DNA of 64,000 nucleotides from JBBRZM01 sp963813635 (GTDB lineage Bacteria > Actinomycetota > Acidimicrobiia > IMCC26256 > JBBRZM01). The notes beneath the pieces were generated by a model, which worked only from the letters and a program-made list of their open reading frames with translations, made no database searches and was not told the origin of the DNA. Each line of letters begins with the position of its first letter. Within the stretch, counting starts at the first letter, position 1. The stretch lies in NCBI GenBank assembly GCA_963813635.1, contig CAWEZO010000014.1, positions 1-64,000 of the forward strand, given 5' to 3'. This document shows, piece by piece, positions 1 to 9,421 of this stretch. A program made the translations under genes and the position numbers.

Positions 1-140
1 CGGTCAAGGCCGCGGAACGCGCGCCGCACGCCGAAATCCGCCGCTATGCCTACGGACACTTCGACATCTACCACGACCCGCAGGTGAAGGCCGACCAGGT
101 GGCGTTCCTTCAGCGCACGGTGGAGGGAGTCGCCGCTTAG
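1..140 (+). CDS. Alpha/beta hydrolase, C-terminal end only
   Basis: The window opens inside this gene; reading from base 3, only the last 45 codons are present, ending in TAG at 138-140. The peptide ends YGHFDIYHDPQVKADQ and then about 15 residues. The His in YGHFD is in the position expected for the catalytic histidine of an alpha/beta hydrolase. The fragment is nearly the same as the C-terminus of the next gene, so the two are tandem paralogues. The catalytic serine lies outside the window. Family call is firm, substrate unknown. Confidence 0.75.
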   Translation, partial: VKAAERAPHAEIRRYAYGHFDIYHDPQVKADQVAFLQRTVEGVAA

Positions 141-159
141 TTCCCGGCGCACCACGACC

Positions 160-1072
160 ATGGCTTCACGTTCGGCGCAGAATGGCGACATGCGAGAGGA
201 TGTGCGGATTCCGTCCCACGGCGAACAACTCGCGGCCTACCTGTACCGGCCGACGACCAGTGCTGACGCGCCCTGCGTGGTGATGGCCCACGGGTATTCC
301 GCGACCCGCGACGATGGGCTTGCACCTTACGCCGAAGTGTTTCGCAGACGCCGGGTTCGTCGTCGTCGTTTTCGACTACCGTTACTTCGGCTCATCGACC
401 GGCGAGCCTCGTCAACTTCTCGACATCGCCCGCCAGCACGACGATTACCGCGCTGTCGTCGCGTGGACGCGCGAGCTCGACGGCGTCGACCCCGACCGCA
501 TCGTGCTGTGGGGATCGTCGTTCAGCGGGGGTCATGTACTGGCAGTGGCGGCCACCGATCCGCGCATCGCAGCGGTGATCTCCCAGGCGCCGTTCACTGA
601 CAGCCTCCCCACGATGATGTTGGTTCCGCCGCGAAACATCTTGCGCTTGGGATGGGCGGGGCTGCGTGATCAGGTCGGCGCATGGCTGGGTCGACGGCCG
701 CATCTCGTCTCTGCCGTCGGGGAACCCGGCACCTTCGCTGTGATCACCGCCCCTGGGGCCGAGCGTGATTTCGAGGCCCTGGTCGGTCCGGACTCGAAGT
801 GGCGCAACGAGTTTGCAGCCCGACTCATGTTGAGTTTCCCGTTCTACCGGCCGGGACTTAAGGCGTCGCGGTTGCAGATGCCGCTGCTGATGTGCGTGTG
901 CGACGAGGATGCGACCACTCCGATGCGGGCTGCGGTGAAGGCGGCCGAACGCGCGCCGCACGCCGAAATCCGTCACTACCCGTACGGGCACTTCGACATC
1001 TATCACGACCCTCAGGTGAAGGCCGACCAGGTGGCGTTCCTTCAGCGCACAGTGCAGGGCGTCACTGCGTAA
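160..1072 (+). CDS. Alpha/beta hydrolase (S33/X-Pro dipeptidyl-peptidase-like), frameshifted
   Basis: Predicted cytosolic serine hydrolase of about 303 residues. The N-terminal part (MASRSAQNGDMRE, then a strand and MAHGYSATRDD, an oxyanion-loop-like HGY) reads from 160. The rest reads in the next frame: FADAGFVVVVFDYRYFGSS, the nucleophile elbow WGSSFSGGH (GxSxxG), and the histidine in YGHFDIYH near the end. The frames join at about 340-342, where TTT appears in place of the expected TT, so one T is probably inserted. Only 19 bases separate it from the upstream paralogue, so the two are probably co-transcribed. Such proteins are annotated as peptidases or dienelactone-hydrolase-like enzymes; the substrate cannot be told. 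Confidence 0.75.
933..1072 (+). repeat. Second copy of a 140-bp coding direct repeat (first copy 1-140)
   Basis: Bases 933-1072 and 1-140 align without gaps from GGTGAAGGC/GGTCAAGGC to the stop codon and are close to nine-tenths identical. Differences fall mostly at third codon positions, which indicates an old gene duplication under selection rather than a recent DNA-level repeat. Confidence 0.7.
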
Positions 1073-1214
1073 CCGACGAGCGCCGCCGACAGCAGTCGCA
1101 AGCCGGGCCAGCGCGGCGAACCTCTTGGGCGAAGAGCATCAGGCACCGCGGATGCGGAGCCCCAACGTCAATGAGCCAATCGACTGTTCTTGAGCGGAAC
1201 TTCGGCGGATCGCG

Positions 1215-1847
1215 TCAGCTCGGCGTGTTAGTGGGTGGCGACGCAGCCGAGTCGATGCCGTTGATCACTATGTCGTAAAAGTAATGTGCGACCTGTGCGG
1301 CGGTGCGCTCGCCCCCCGAGTGGAACCATTGGTAGGTCGAGCTGCACATGCCCAGGATCGCCAGTGCGGTCAGGTTCGTGTCGACGATCCTGAACACTCC
1401 CTCGGCGACCCCTCGGTCGAGCACGTCGACAAGCATCCGCCGATACCGGTCGCGTAGCTCGGTGAAGTTGACGCGAGCCGACTCGGGAAGCTGCCGGTAG
1501 TACTCGAACAGCACCCGCAGGTGGCCGGGGTGGATCTCCATGAGCGACACGAGATCGGTCATCATCGCCAGCAACAGACCGCGCGGGTCGAGGTCGCCGA
1601 CGTCCAAGCGGCGCTGGTGGGCATGGATGATCGGTTCGAGTCGCTCTCGGTGCATCTGCGCCAGAAGGTCGTCTTTGCCGTTGAAGTAGTAGTACAGCGA
1701 CGCCTTGCGGATTCCGACCTGCTGAGCAATGGCCTCCATGGAGGTTTCCTCGTAGGCGCGCGTGGCGAACAGGTCTGCGGCGACCTGCATGATCTGCGCC
1801 CTACGAGAGGCCGCAGGCAATCGATTGCGTGCCTGCTGGTCGGCCAC
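1215..1847 (-). CDS. TetR/AcrR-family transcriptional regulator
   Basis: A 210-residue repressor-type protein. Residues about 15-60 hold the TetR DNA-binding domain, with helix-turn-helix MEAIAQQVGIRKASLYYYF, followed by an all-helical ligand domain of the usual length. It is transcribed away from the NAD(P)-binding oxidoreductase at 2007. The gap between the two start codons holds a perfect 8+3+8 palindrome (1967-1985), the likely operator. It probably represses the divergent gene and perhaps itself; the inducer is unknown. Confidence 0.88.
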   Translation of the reverse strand: MADQQARNRLPAASRRAQIMQVAADLFATRAYEETSMEAIAQQVGIRKASLYYYFNGKDDLLAQMHRERLEPIIHAHQRRLDVGDLDPRGLLLAMMTDLVSLMEIHPGHLRVLFEYYRQLPESARVNFTELRDRYRRMLVDVLDRGVAEGVFRIVDTNLTALAILGMCSSTYQWFHSGGERTAAQVAHYFYDIVINGIDSAASPPTNTPS

Positions 1848-1966
1848 GATTGGTCTCCGTCCGTTGCTATCGGAGTCGCACAGTTTAATGGCACGCGCAT
1901 CCTGGCCGCGGTCCCGGATAGACCAGAGCCATACGGCATTGACATCGCATAATGTTCACCCTACAT

Positions 1967-1985
1967 TACCTACCATCGGTAGGTA
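1967..1985. promoter_or_regulatory. Palindromic operator TACCTACC-ATC-GGTAGGTA
   Basis: Perfect inverted repeat with 8-bp arms and a 3-bp spacer, ending 10 bp before the AGGAGG ribosome-binding site of the gene at 2007. The size fits a TetR dimer. The divergent TetR gene starts 119 bp to the left, which makes it the obvious ligand. Confidence 0.7.
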
Positions 1986-2006
1986 GATAGCGATAGGAGG
2001 TTCTAG

Positions 2007-3056
2007 ATGAGCGAAAAGCGTTACCGCGTGGCGCAGTGGGGCACGGGCTTCAGTGGGGTGGTTGCCCTGCGAGCCGTGATCGAGCATCCGAATTTTGATC
2101 TGGTCGGCGTGAAGGTCTACTCGGATAAGAAGGCCGGCCGCGACGCCGGTGAGCTGTGTGGCCTTGGGCCTACGGGCGTCATCACGACCAGGGACATCGA
2201 GGACATCATCGCCGCCAAGCCGGACTGTGTCGTCTACATGCCGGCACGGTACGACATCGACGACGTATGTCGGCTCTTGGAGTCGGGGGTCAACATCTCG
2301 ACCTTGCTCGAGAATTTCCACGACCCGGAAAGCCTTGACGCGCAGGTGCGACAGCGGATCGAGTCGGCCTGCCAGCGCGGTAGCGCGTCGATCTATAGTG
2401 CGGGACCGAGCCCGGGGTTCATCACCGAGTCCATCCCGCTCGTGCTGAGCACAATGGAGCGTCGGCTCGACCTGCTGAGGATCGAGGAGTTCGCCGACAT
2501 GTCGGATCGCGGCGACTCACCGGAGATGTTCGCCCTGTTGGGGTTTGGAACCGAACCGACCGCTGAGTTCGTCCGCAACCTGGAACAGATCACGGCGTTG
2601 CACTTCGGCGCTTCGCTGCGCCAGCTGGCGATCGCGCTGGGGTTGTCACTTGACGAAGTTGTCTCGAAGGCAACGGTAGGGAAGGGCAGGAATCGGGTGC
2701 ACACCGCGGCGGGGACCTTCGAGGCCGGCACCGTGGCCGCATGGCGGTTCGAGGTCAACGGCAAAAGGGCGGGTAAGACACTGATGCAAATGATCCCCAC
2801 CTGGTGGATCACCACCGATGTCGAGCCCGCGTTGAACAGTCCATTCCCGATTCAGGGTTGGCGCGTCACGGTCGAAGGTGACGTACCCATGGAAGTCTCC
2901 CTCCGATTCACGTGGTCGACGGAGGAAGATCGAGCGAACAGTGCCAACGGCAACGTGAACCGTCCCGTGAACGCGGTGCCCGAGGTCTGCGAGGCGCCGC
3001 CCGGCATCCTGAGCACGTTCAAGATGCCCCAAGTGGTTCCCAAACTACTGGGCTGA
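2007..3056 (+). CDS. Dihydrodipicolinate-reductase-like NAD(P)H-dependent oxidoreductase
   Basis: A 349-residue protein with an N-terminal Rossmann fold: RVAQWGTGFSGVVALRAVI carries the glycine-rich nucleotide-binding loop. It continues with a DapB-like arrangement (VVYMPARYDIDDV, then SAGPSPGFITESIP). Actinobacterial members are annotated as dihydrodipicolinate reductase N-terminal domain or amine-dehydrogenase-like proteins; true DapB is about 245 residues, so this is a longer homologue of unknown substrate. The start at ATG 2007 is supported by AGGAGG at 1995-2000. Control by the adjacent TetR protein through the palindrome just upstream is likely. Confidence 0.8.
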   Translation: MSEKRYRVAQWGTGFSGVVALRAVIEHPNFDLVGVKVYSDKKAGRDAGELCGLGPTGVITTRDIEDIIAAKPDCVVYMPARYDIDDVCRLLESGVNISTLLENFHDPESLDAQVRQRIESACQRGSASIYSAGPSPGFITESIPLVLSTMERRLDLLRIEEFADMSDRGDSPEMFALLGFGTEPTAEFVRNLEQITALHFGASLRQLAIALGLSLDEVVSKATVGKGRNRVHTAAGTFEAGTVAAWRFEVNGKRAGKTLMQMIPTWWITTDVEPALNSPFPIQGWRVTVEGDVPMEVSLRFTWSTEEDRANSANGNVNRPVNAVPEVCEAPPGILSTFKMPQVVPKLLG

Positions 3057-3181
3057 AAACACTTCTAATTTCGTCTTTGGCTGCAATTGGCCGCATCGAG
3101 ACCACTTCGGCCCTCGTACCGAGATTGCAGCTAGGTTTGTGCTTCCTCGGTGGGTCGCGACGGTAGCTGCACTCTCGGCGG

Positions 3182-4413
3182 TCAGGTCAGCGCGGCGGCC
3201 AGCACTGGGTCGACGAGCTCGCGCTGCCACGGCCGCGCGCCGCCGTCGCACAGGAACGCGTCGATGTCTGCGGCGTCGCCGCCAGCCCAGTCCCAGCACA
3301 GTCGGCGGACCAGATCCGGCGAAACCAGGTTCTCCGTCGGCACCCCGACCATCTCCGACACTTCGGCGAGGCCGTCGCGCGCCGCCTGCAGCCGCGCGGC
3401 CGCTTCCGGCTTACGACGATGCCAGCGCGACACCGGCGGTGGACCGTTCGGCGGGTCGGGAGCCGACGGCGGCTCGGGGTTATCCCGCGCGCGGGCCAGC
3501 GCCTTCAGCCAGGTCTGGGCGGTGCGCCGCTGGCGCGGGCCGCCGAACACAGGCAGCGTGGTCAGGTCCTCGACGGTCTTCGGGTCGGCCAGCGCGGCCC
3601 CGACGATCGACGAATCCGGCAGGATCCGGCCGGGAGCGATGTCGCGGCGGCGAGCGATCTCGTCGCGCACGGTCCACAGCTCGCGGACGGCGGCCAGCCC
3701 CCGCGGGTCGCGCACCTTGTGGATGCCCGACGTGCGCCGCCACCTGTCCCGGCGCTGCTGCGGCGGCTCCACGTGACGCAGGTACTCGAACTCCTGCCCG
3801 GCCCAGGCCGTCTTGCCCTGCTCGGTCAGCACCTGTTCTACCGCGCCTTTGAGGTCCAGCAGCACCTCGACGTCCAGTGCGGCGTAGTTCAGCCACGCCG
3901 GCGGCAGCGGCCGCTTGGACCAGTCGGCGGCGCCGTGCCCCTTCGCCAGCCCGAGCCCGAGCAGCCGTCGCACCATCGCGGCGAGGTTGACCCGATCGAA
4001 GCCGGCCAGCCGGCCCGCCAGCTCGGTGTCGTACAGCGCGGGCGGTTGCATCCCGAGCTCGGCCAGGCACGGCAGATCCTGGTCGGCGGCGTGCAGGATC
4101 CACATGTCCGAGGTGAGCACCTCGGCGATCGGCCGCAGCGCGTGCGCGTGGTCGCCGTCACCGCTCACCGGGTCGACCAGCACCGTGCCGGCGCCGGCCC
4201 GGCGGACCTGGATCAGATAGGCGCGGTTGCTGTAGCGGAAACCCGACGCCCGCTCCGCGTCAACCGCGAACGGTCCATGCCCGGACGCGAGAAGCTCAGC
4301 GGCAGAAGCGATTTCGTTACGGGTGATGGTCAGCTGCCGGGCACGCCGTCCGTGGGCGCCAGCAGCGGCGTCGGTTCCGGCTCGGCCGCCTCCGAGTCCT
4401 CCACCACACTCAC
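3182..4413 (-). CDS. rnd: Ribonuclease D (DEDD exonuclease plus HRDC domain), one frameshift
   Basis: 3'-5' exoribonuclease, about 410 residues when the frameshift is repaired. ExoI is FAVDAERASGF (D-x-E), ExoII is ILHAADQDLPCL, and ExoIII is YAALDVEVLL (Y-x3-D), giving the DEDDy set. An HRDC-type helical domain follows (RELWTVRDEIARRRDI onward). Position and neighbours match M. tuberculosis Rv2681. The GTG start at 4411-4413 overlaps the TGA of the DUF3000 gene in GTGA, so the two are translationally coupled. The break lies at about 4337-4341, where the coding strand reads CCCGGCAG and CCCGGGCAG restores the frame; one G is probably missing. Confidence 0.88.
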
Positions 4414-5001
4414 GCCCGCGAACGTGACCCCAGATCGGTCACCCCGACCGGTGGCAGTCCCGCTGCGTGTTCGAGCACCTCGCAGAACGCCTGCACGTGG
4501 ACGCCGAGCTCGGGGGTGGTCGCGGTCCACGACGCCCGCAGCTCGAGCTGATGCGCCCGCGGTGGCCCCGCGATGTCGCCGTAGCGCACCGACGTGGTGG
4601 CGGTGACGGTTCCGCCCAGCGCGGTGGCCTTCCCGGCGCGCGCGTCCAGCGCATCCACCAGCCAGCTCCACGCCACCTCCGGCAGCAGCGGATCGACCGC
4701 TTCGGTGGGGTCCAGGTCGGCCTGGATGTAGGCCACCAGTCGCATGGTGCCGTCCCAGGCCTCGGCGCCTTCGGGGTCGTAGAGCAGGATCAGCCGCCCG
4801 AACGCGTCCCCTTCTGGGGCCCTCGGACCGTTCGGGCACGATCGCGGTCTCCGGGTGTCTGACCTCGGCACCCAGCGCATAGCTGTAGGGCGCCAGCCGC
4901 TGCGGCGGGCGGATCGGGCCGAGCTCGATCTCCGGGCGCACGTCCACGGCGTTCATCGCCGCGACGGCCTCCTGGAACTGAGCCGGTTCGGCGGACGTCA
5001 T
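4410..5001 (-). CDS. DUF3000 family protein, one frameshift
   Basis: Conserved actinobacterial protein of unknown function, about 197 residues, in the position of Rv2680. The N-terminal third (MTSAEPAQFQEAVAAMNAV) reads from ATG 4999-5001. The rest (GRLILLYDPEGAEAWDG, then AWSWLVDALDARAGKATALGG) reads in another frame. The join is at about 4815-4825. The next gene, RNase D, overlaps its stop by 4 bases. The divergent hemE starts 74 bp away, so the two operons share a short promoter region. Confidence 0.82.
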
Positions 5002-5075
5002 GACCCTCGACGCTAGTCCATCGAGGCCCGCGCGGTGGCAGGCGCGCCGGATTGGCCATGGCAGCATGGGAGCTG

Positions 5076-6124
5076 ATGATTACCCGCCGTGACCTGCCCA
5101 ATGCTCCCTACCTGGCCGCGGCCACCGGCCGCAAACCGAGCCGCATCCCGGTGTGGTTCATGCGCCAGGCGGGTCGCTCGCTGCCCGAGTACCGGGCGCT
5201 GCGGGCGCAGCACAGCATGCTGGCGGCCTGCTCCATGCCGAGCTGGTCTGCGAGATCACGTTGCAGCCGGTACGCCGCCACCGCGTGGACGCTGCGATCC
5301 TGTTCTCCGACATCGTGGTGCCGCTGCGCGCGGCTGGGATCGGGTTGGACATCGTGCCCGACGTCGGCCCGGTCATCGAACACCCGATCCGCACCGCCGC
5401 TGACGTCGCCGGGCTGAAACCACTTGACAGAGAACGGGTTTCGCCGGTTTCTCACGCAGTCGGCCTGCTGGTCGACGCACTCGGCGAGGTTCCGCTGATC
5501 GGCTTCGCCGGTGCGCCGTTCACGCTGGCGTCCTATCTGGTCGAGGGCGGCCCGAGCCGCCATCACGAACGCACCAAGGCGATGATGCTCGGCGAGCCGC
5601 AGACCTGGCATGCGCTGATGGCGGCGTTGACCGATGTGACGATCTCGTTCCTGAAGGTGCAGATCGACGCCGGTGTGGACGCGATCCAGGTGTTCGACTC
5701 GTGGGTCGGCGCGTTGTCATTGGCCGACTACACCGAGTACGTGTTCCCGCACAGCGCACGGGTTTTCGCCACCTTGGCGTCGGCGGGCGTGCCGATGACA
5801 CATTTCGGAGTCGGCACCGCCGAGCTGCTGGGCGCGATGTCGGCGGCGGGTGCGACGGTGGTGGGCGTCGACTGGCGCACGTCACTGGCCGACGCCGCGG
5901 CCCGTGTGCAACCCGGCACCGCACTGCAGGGCAACCTCGATCCAGTGGTGCTGCTGGCCGGGTGGCCGGTGGTGCAGGCCGCAGCGCGCCGAGTGGTCGA
6001 CGACGGCCGGCGGGCGGTGGACTCCGGTGCTGCGGGGCATGTGTTCAACCTCGGTCACGGCGTGCTGCCCGACACCGACCCGGGCATCATCACCGAGCTG
6101 GTGGCGCTGGTGCATTCGCTGTGA
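5076..6124 (+). CDS. hemE: Uroporphyrinogen decarboxylase, one frameshift
   Basis: Decarboxylates the four acetate groups of uroporphyrinogen III to give coproporphyrinogen III (haem synthesis, cytosol). The family signatures PVWFMRQAGRSLPEYR (residues about 25-40) and GFAGAPFTLASYLVEGG are intact, and AAILFSDIVVPLRA carries the expected active-site Asp. The frame changes at about 5230-5236: TGCTCCATGCC is read where TGCTTCCATGCC would restore ACFHAELVCEI, so a T is probably missing. ATG 5076 follows GGGAG and gives the usual N-terminus MITRRDLPNAPYL. The stop overlaps the hemY start as GTGA. This is the Rv2678c orthologue; an essential gene, so the break is probably an error. Confidence 0.9.
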
Positions 6125-7470
6125 CGCGCTATGCCGTTGTGGGCGGCGGTATTTCGGGCCTGAGCGCGGCCTACAGGCTGCGCCGCCTGGTCGGTGACGA
6201 CGCCCGGATCGCGCTGTTCGATCCGTCAGACGCGTTGGGCGGGACGCTGCGCACAGTACGTCTCGCCAGCCACCCGGTGGACGTCGGCGCCGAGGCCTTC
6301 GTCGCGCGGCGCCCAGAGGTGCCGGCGTTGCTGGCCGAGCTCGGGTTGGCGGAGACGCAGATCGACACCACCGGCGTGCGTCCGCTGATCTACGCCGGCG
6401 GCAGCCTGCACCCGATGCCGGACGCCACCGTCAACGGCATCCCCACGTCGGCGCAGTCGCTGGCCGGCCTCGTCGACGACGCCACCTTGACCACCGTCGC
6501 CGACGAGCCGTCGCGGCCGTTGACCTGGGAGCGCGGCGCCGACCCAGCGGTTGCCGAGTTGGTGGGCGAACGGTTCGGCGCGCAGGTGGTGTCCCGGTCG
6601 GTCGACCCGCTGCTCGCCGGCGTCTATGCCGGTTCGGCGGCCACCATCGGGTTGCGCTCGGCCGCGCCGGGCGTGGCGTCGGCCCTGGACTACGGCGCGG
6701 GAAGCCTGACGGAGGCGGCGCGCGCTGCGCTGCCCCCCGCCTCGAGTGGGCCCGTCTTCAGGGCCGTCGGCGGGGGATATCAGCGGCTGGTAGACGAGCT
6801 GGTGTGCCAGAGCGGGGTGGAGCACGTGCAGGCCGCGGTGACCTCGTTGGACCGGGTCGAGGGCGGCTGGCAGCTCGGCGACCGGTACGTCGACGCGGTG
6901 GTGCTCGCCGTGCCCGCCCCGCAGCTGGCTGCGTTGGTCGGTGGTGTTGCGCCGGATGCCGCGGCCGCCGCACTGAGCATTCCGGTGGCGTCGTCGGTGG
7001 TGCTGGCGCTGGCCGTGCCCGGCGGAGCGTCGTTGCCGCAGCAGTCCGGCGTGCTGGTGGCCAGCGGAGAACCGTTGCGCGCCAAGGCAATCACGCTGTC
7101 GAGCCGGAAGTGGGGCCGACCCGACGACGTCGAGCTGCTGCGGCTGAGCTTCGGGTCGGTTCGGCGACGACGTCGCCCGCACGGCCACCGACGACGAGCT
7201 GACGTCGTGGGCGATCGACGACCTGTCGGCGGTCTTCGGCGTCACGGTCGGCCCCGTCGACGTGCACGTGCCGCGGTGGCTCGACGCGATGCCGCAGTAC
7301 GGGCCCGGCCACGCGGCGTTGGTGGGCCGGATCCGCGCGCCGTTGCCGGGCACGCTGGCGGTGGCGGGCAACTACCTCGACGGCATCGGCGTACCGGCTT
7401 GCATCGCGTCGGGGGCCGCGGCAGCTCAGCGGCTCGTCAGGGCCAACGACAAGGAACGATGGCACGATAG
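6121..7470 (+). CDS. hemY: Coproporphyrinogen III/protoporphyrinogen oxidase, frameshifted
   Basis: FAD enzyme of about 450 residues oxidising coproporphyrinogen III in the actinobacterial haem pathway (Rv2677c position). The N-terminal FAD motif is RYAVVGGGISGLSAAYRL; the C-terminal FAD contact is TLAVAGNYLDGIGVPACI. At about 7157 the read TTCGGGTCGGTTCGG has one extra base compared with TTC GGG CGG TTC GG, and the rest follows in the next frame (FGDDVARTATDDELTSW). In that corrected frame no stop is met before the hemQ start. The TAG at 7468-7470 is in the original frame, so a second indel near the 3' end or a read-through fusion must be assumed; the end given is therefore uncertain. Confidence 0.85.
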   Translation: MTRYAVVGGGISGLSAAYRLRRLVGDDARIALFDPSDALGGTLRTVRLASHPVDVGAEAFVARRPEVPALLAELGLAETQIDTTGVRPLIYAGGSLHPMPDATVNGIPTSAQSLAGLVDDATLTTVADEPSRPLTWERGADPAVAELVGERFGAQVVSRSVDPLLAGVYAGSAATIGLRSAAPGVASALDYGAGSLTEAARAALPPASSGPVFRAVGGGYQRLVDELVCQSGVEHVQAAVTSLDRVEGGWQLGDRYVDAVVLAVPAPQLAALVGGVAPDAAAAALSIPVASSVVLALAVPGGASLPQQSGVLVASGEPLRAKAITLSSRKWGRPDDVELLRLSFGSVRRRRRPHGHRRRADVVGDRRPVGGLRRHGRPRRRARAAVARRDAAVRARPRGVGGPDPRAVAGHAGGGGQLPRRHRRTGLHRVGGRGSSAARQGQRQGTMAR

Positions 7471-7474
7471 GGGC

Positions 7475-8169
7475 ATGGCCAAGCTCGACTTCGACACGCT
7501 CAACGCGACGATCCGCTACCTGATGTTTTCGGTGTTCGCGGTGCGCCCGGGGCTCTCGGTGACGACCGCGCGGCCGTCGTCGACGAGACCGCGACGTTCC
7601 TGAAGCAGCAGGAGGACAACGGCGTCGTGGTGCGCGGGGTGTACGACGTCGCCGGCATGCGGGCCGATGCGGACTTCATGTTCTGGACGCTCGCTGACCG
7701 GGTCGAGGCGCTTCAGGCCACGTACTCCGACTTCCGCCGCGCGACCGCGCTCGGGCGGGCCAGCACCCCGGTGTGGAGCAGCGTCGCGTTGCACCGGCCC
7801 GCGGAGTTCAACAAGAGCCACATCCCGGCGTTCCTCGCCGGCGAGGAGCCCGGCGCGTACGTGTGCGTGTATCCGTTCGTGCGCTCGCTGGAGTGGTATC
7901 TGCTTCCTGATGAAGAACGTCGCCGGATGCTCTCGGAGCATGGCATGGCCGCCCGCGGCTACAAGGATGTGCGCGCGAACACCGTGCCGGCGTTCGCGCT
8001 GGGCGACTACGAGTGGATCCTCGCGTTCGAGGCGCCGGAGTTGCACCGCATCGTCGACCTGATGCGCGACTTGCGCGCCACCGACGCGCGCCGGCACGTG
8101 CGTGTCGAAACGCCGTTCTTCACCGGCCCGCGGGTGTCGGTGGAGCAGCTCGTCGAGCGCCTGCCCTGA
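7475..8169 (+). CDS. hemQ: Coproheme decarboxylase (chlorite-dismutase fold), one frameshift
   Basis: Last enzyme of the coproporphyrin-dependent haem route: it decarboxylates two propionates of coproheme. About 231 residues; the N-terminus MAKLDFDTLNATIRYLMFS and the C-terminal SVEQLVERL are typical of the actinobacterial form (Rv2676c). SLEWYLLPDEERRRML holds the tyrosine expected to form the catalytic radical. The frame breaks at about 7545-7550: CCCGGGGCTCTC is read where one more G gives RPGALGDDRAAVVDE. It follows hemY directly, completing a hemE-hemY-hemQ operon. Confidence 0.9.
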
Positions 8170-8175
8170 CGTCCG

Positions 8176-8232
8176 CGAAATTGCATGCCGCGCGGGAAAG
8201 TGCGAGTGAGGACCACGTGGAAGGCAATTTCG
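8176..8232. terminator. Inverted repeat between converging genes (CGAAATTGC / GCAATTTCG)
   Basis: Nine-base perfect arms at 8176-8184 and 8224-8232 flank a 39-base loop in the gap between hemQ and the converging P450. The position suggests a bidirectional terminator, but the loop is long and there is no T tract, so the role is uncertain. Confidence 0.3.
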
Positions 8233-8245
8233 GCGCCGGGGTGGG

Positions 8246-9397
8246 TCAGCGAAACCGCAGCGGCAGCTTCGTGAACCCCGACGCCGGGTAGATCGCGTTG
8301 GTGCTCTGCGCGGCGACGGCCGGCTCGACGCCGGCTGTGGCGGCGAACAGCTCCTCGATTAGCACGCGCAGCTCGAGCCGCGCGAGCGGTGCGCCGGGGC
8401 AGGCGTGAATTCCCCTGCCGTAGAGCAGGTTCAGGGCGGGGTCGCGGTCCAAGCGGAACTCGTCCGGGTCGCCGAACACGTCCTCGTCCCGGTTCGCTGA
8501 GACCCACATCAGCATCAGGTGCTGCTCGGCTGGGATTTCTCGCTCGCCGAGAGTGACCGGCTTGGCGGTGCGGCGCCGGTTCGCGATAAGCGGGCCTCGC
8601 ATCCGTAAGATTTCGTCGCTTGCGGCCTCGGCGAGCGAGACATCTGCGCGAAGCTGCGCCTGCACGTCGGGGTGAGTTGCCAAGAACTCCAGGATGATTC
8701 CTACGCTTGCGGCGAGCGTGCCGAGCTCGCCGACCGTCCAGTTACGCATGATCGAGACAATCTCGTCGTCGGTGAGTCCGCGGCCGTCGACCCGCTCGCT
8801 CAACAGCTCGGTGGTCGGGTCAATCGGAGCGTGCGCGCCGGCGGTTCGCCTGATGTCGAGCTGTTCGCGGATGAAGGCGTCGAACGCCACCGCGACCGCC
8901 GACATCGCCTCGCGGTCGCGGGCGTGAGTGGCCGCGTGGTTCTTCTTCGTCCACTGCTGCAGGGGTTCGCGCAGCGACTCCGGCCAGCCCATGAACGCGC
9001 ACTGCGCCCGGTTCGCATACGGCTCCGCAAAGCTCGCCATCACCTCCACGGCTTCGCCGTGGGGCAGCGTGGCCACCAGGTCGGCTGCGATCGCGCGCAC
9101 GGTTGGCTCGAACGCGGTCATCCGTTCGGCGGTGTAGTAGCGGTCGACGATCGCGCGGAACCTCGTGTGCTCAGGCGGATCCATGCCGTTCGGCACAGCG
9201 ACGTGGTGCGATACGGCGTTGGAGAACGTTTCGATGTCATCGAGCGCGCGCACGACGTCGGCGTGCTTGAACACCGCCCAGTCGCCCGTGGTGCCATGGG
9301 CCACCGGGCACGTCGCCCGCATGTGGTCGTAGGCCGCGATCTGGTCGGTCTCCACGTCGGCGGCGATCGAATCCCAGTCTGGGGCGGGTCCCGTCAT
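8246..9397 (-). CDS. Cytochrome P450
   Basis: A 383-residue soluble P450. The haem loop is YGRGIHACPGAPLARLE with the cysteine ligand; the K-helix ExxR is DEILRMR; the PPEHTRFRAIVDRYY segment is typical of bacterial P450s. The I-helix region reads VGELGTLAASVGII, without the usual acidic/alcohol pair (A-G-x-x-T), which may affect oxygen activation or mean peroxide use. It lies 24 bp after msrB on the same strand. In M. tuberculosis the corresponding slot (Rv2675c) holds a methyltransferase-like gene, so this P450 is a local substitution. Substrate unknown; no ferredoxin gene is adjacent. Confidence 0.9.
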   Translation of the reverse strand: MTGPAPDWDSIAADVETDQIAAYDHMRATCPVAHGTTGDWAVFKHADVVRALDDIETFSNAVSHHVAVPNGMDPPEHTRFRAIVDRYYTAERMTAFEPTVRAIAADLVATLPHGEAVEVMASFAEPYANRAQCAFMGWPESLREPLQQWTKKNHAATHARDREAMSAVAVAFDAFIREQLDIRRTAGAHAPIDPTTELLSERVDGRGLTDDEIVSIMRNWTVGELGTLAASVGIILEFLATHPDVQAQLRADVSLAEAASDEILRMRGPLIANRRRTAKPVTLGEREIPAEQHLMLMWVSANRDEDVFGDPDEFRLDRDPALNLLYGRGIHACPGAPLARLELRVLIEELFAATAGVEPAVAAQSTNAIYPASGFTKLPLRFR

Positions 9398-9421
9398 CTG
9401 CGTCGGCCCGTCGTCTCGGCG

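Noticed and set aside
5701..7470. A very long open frame spanning hemE and hemY
   Set aside because: Its first part is the out-of-frame reading of hemE; only the portion from about 6121 is hemY.
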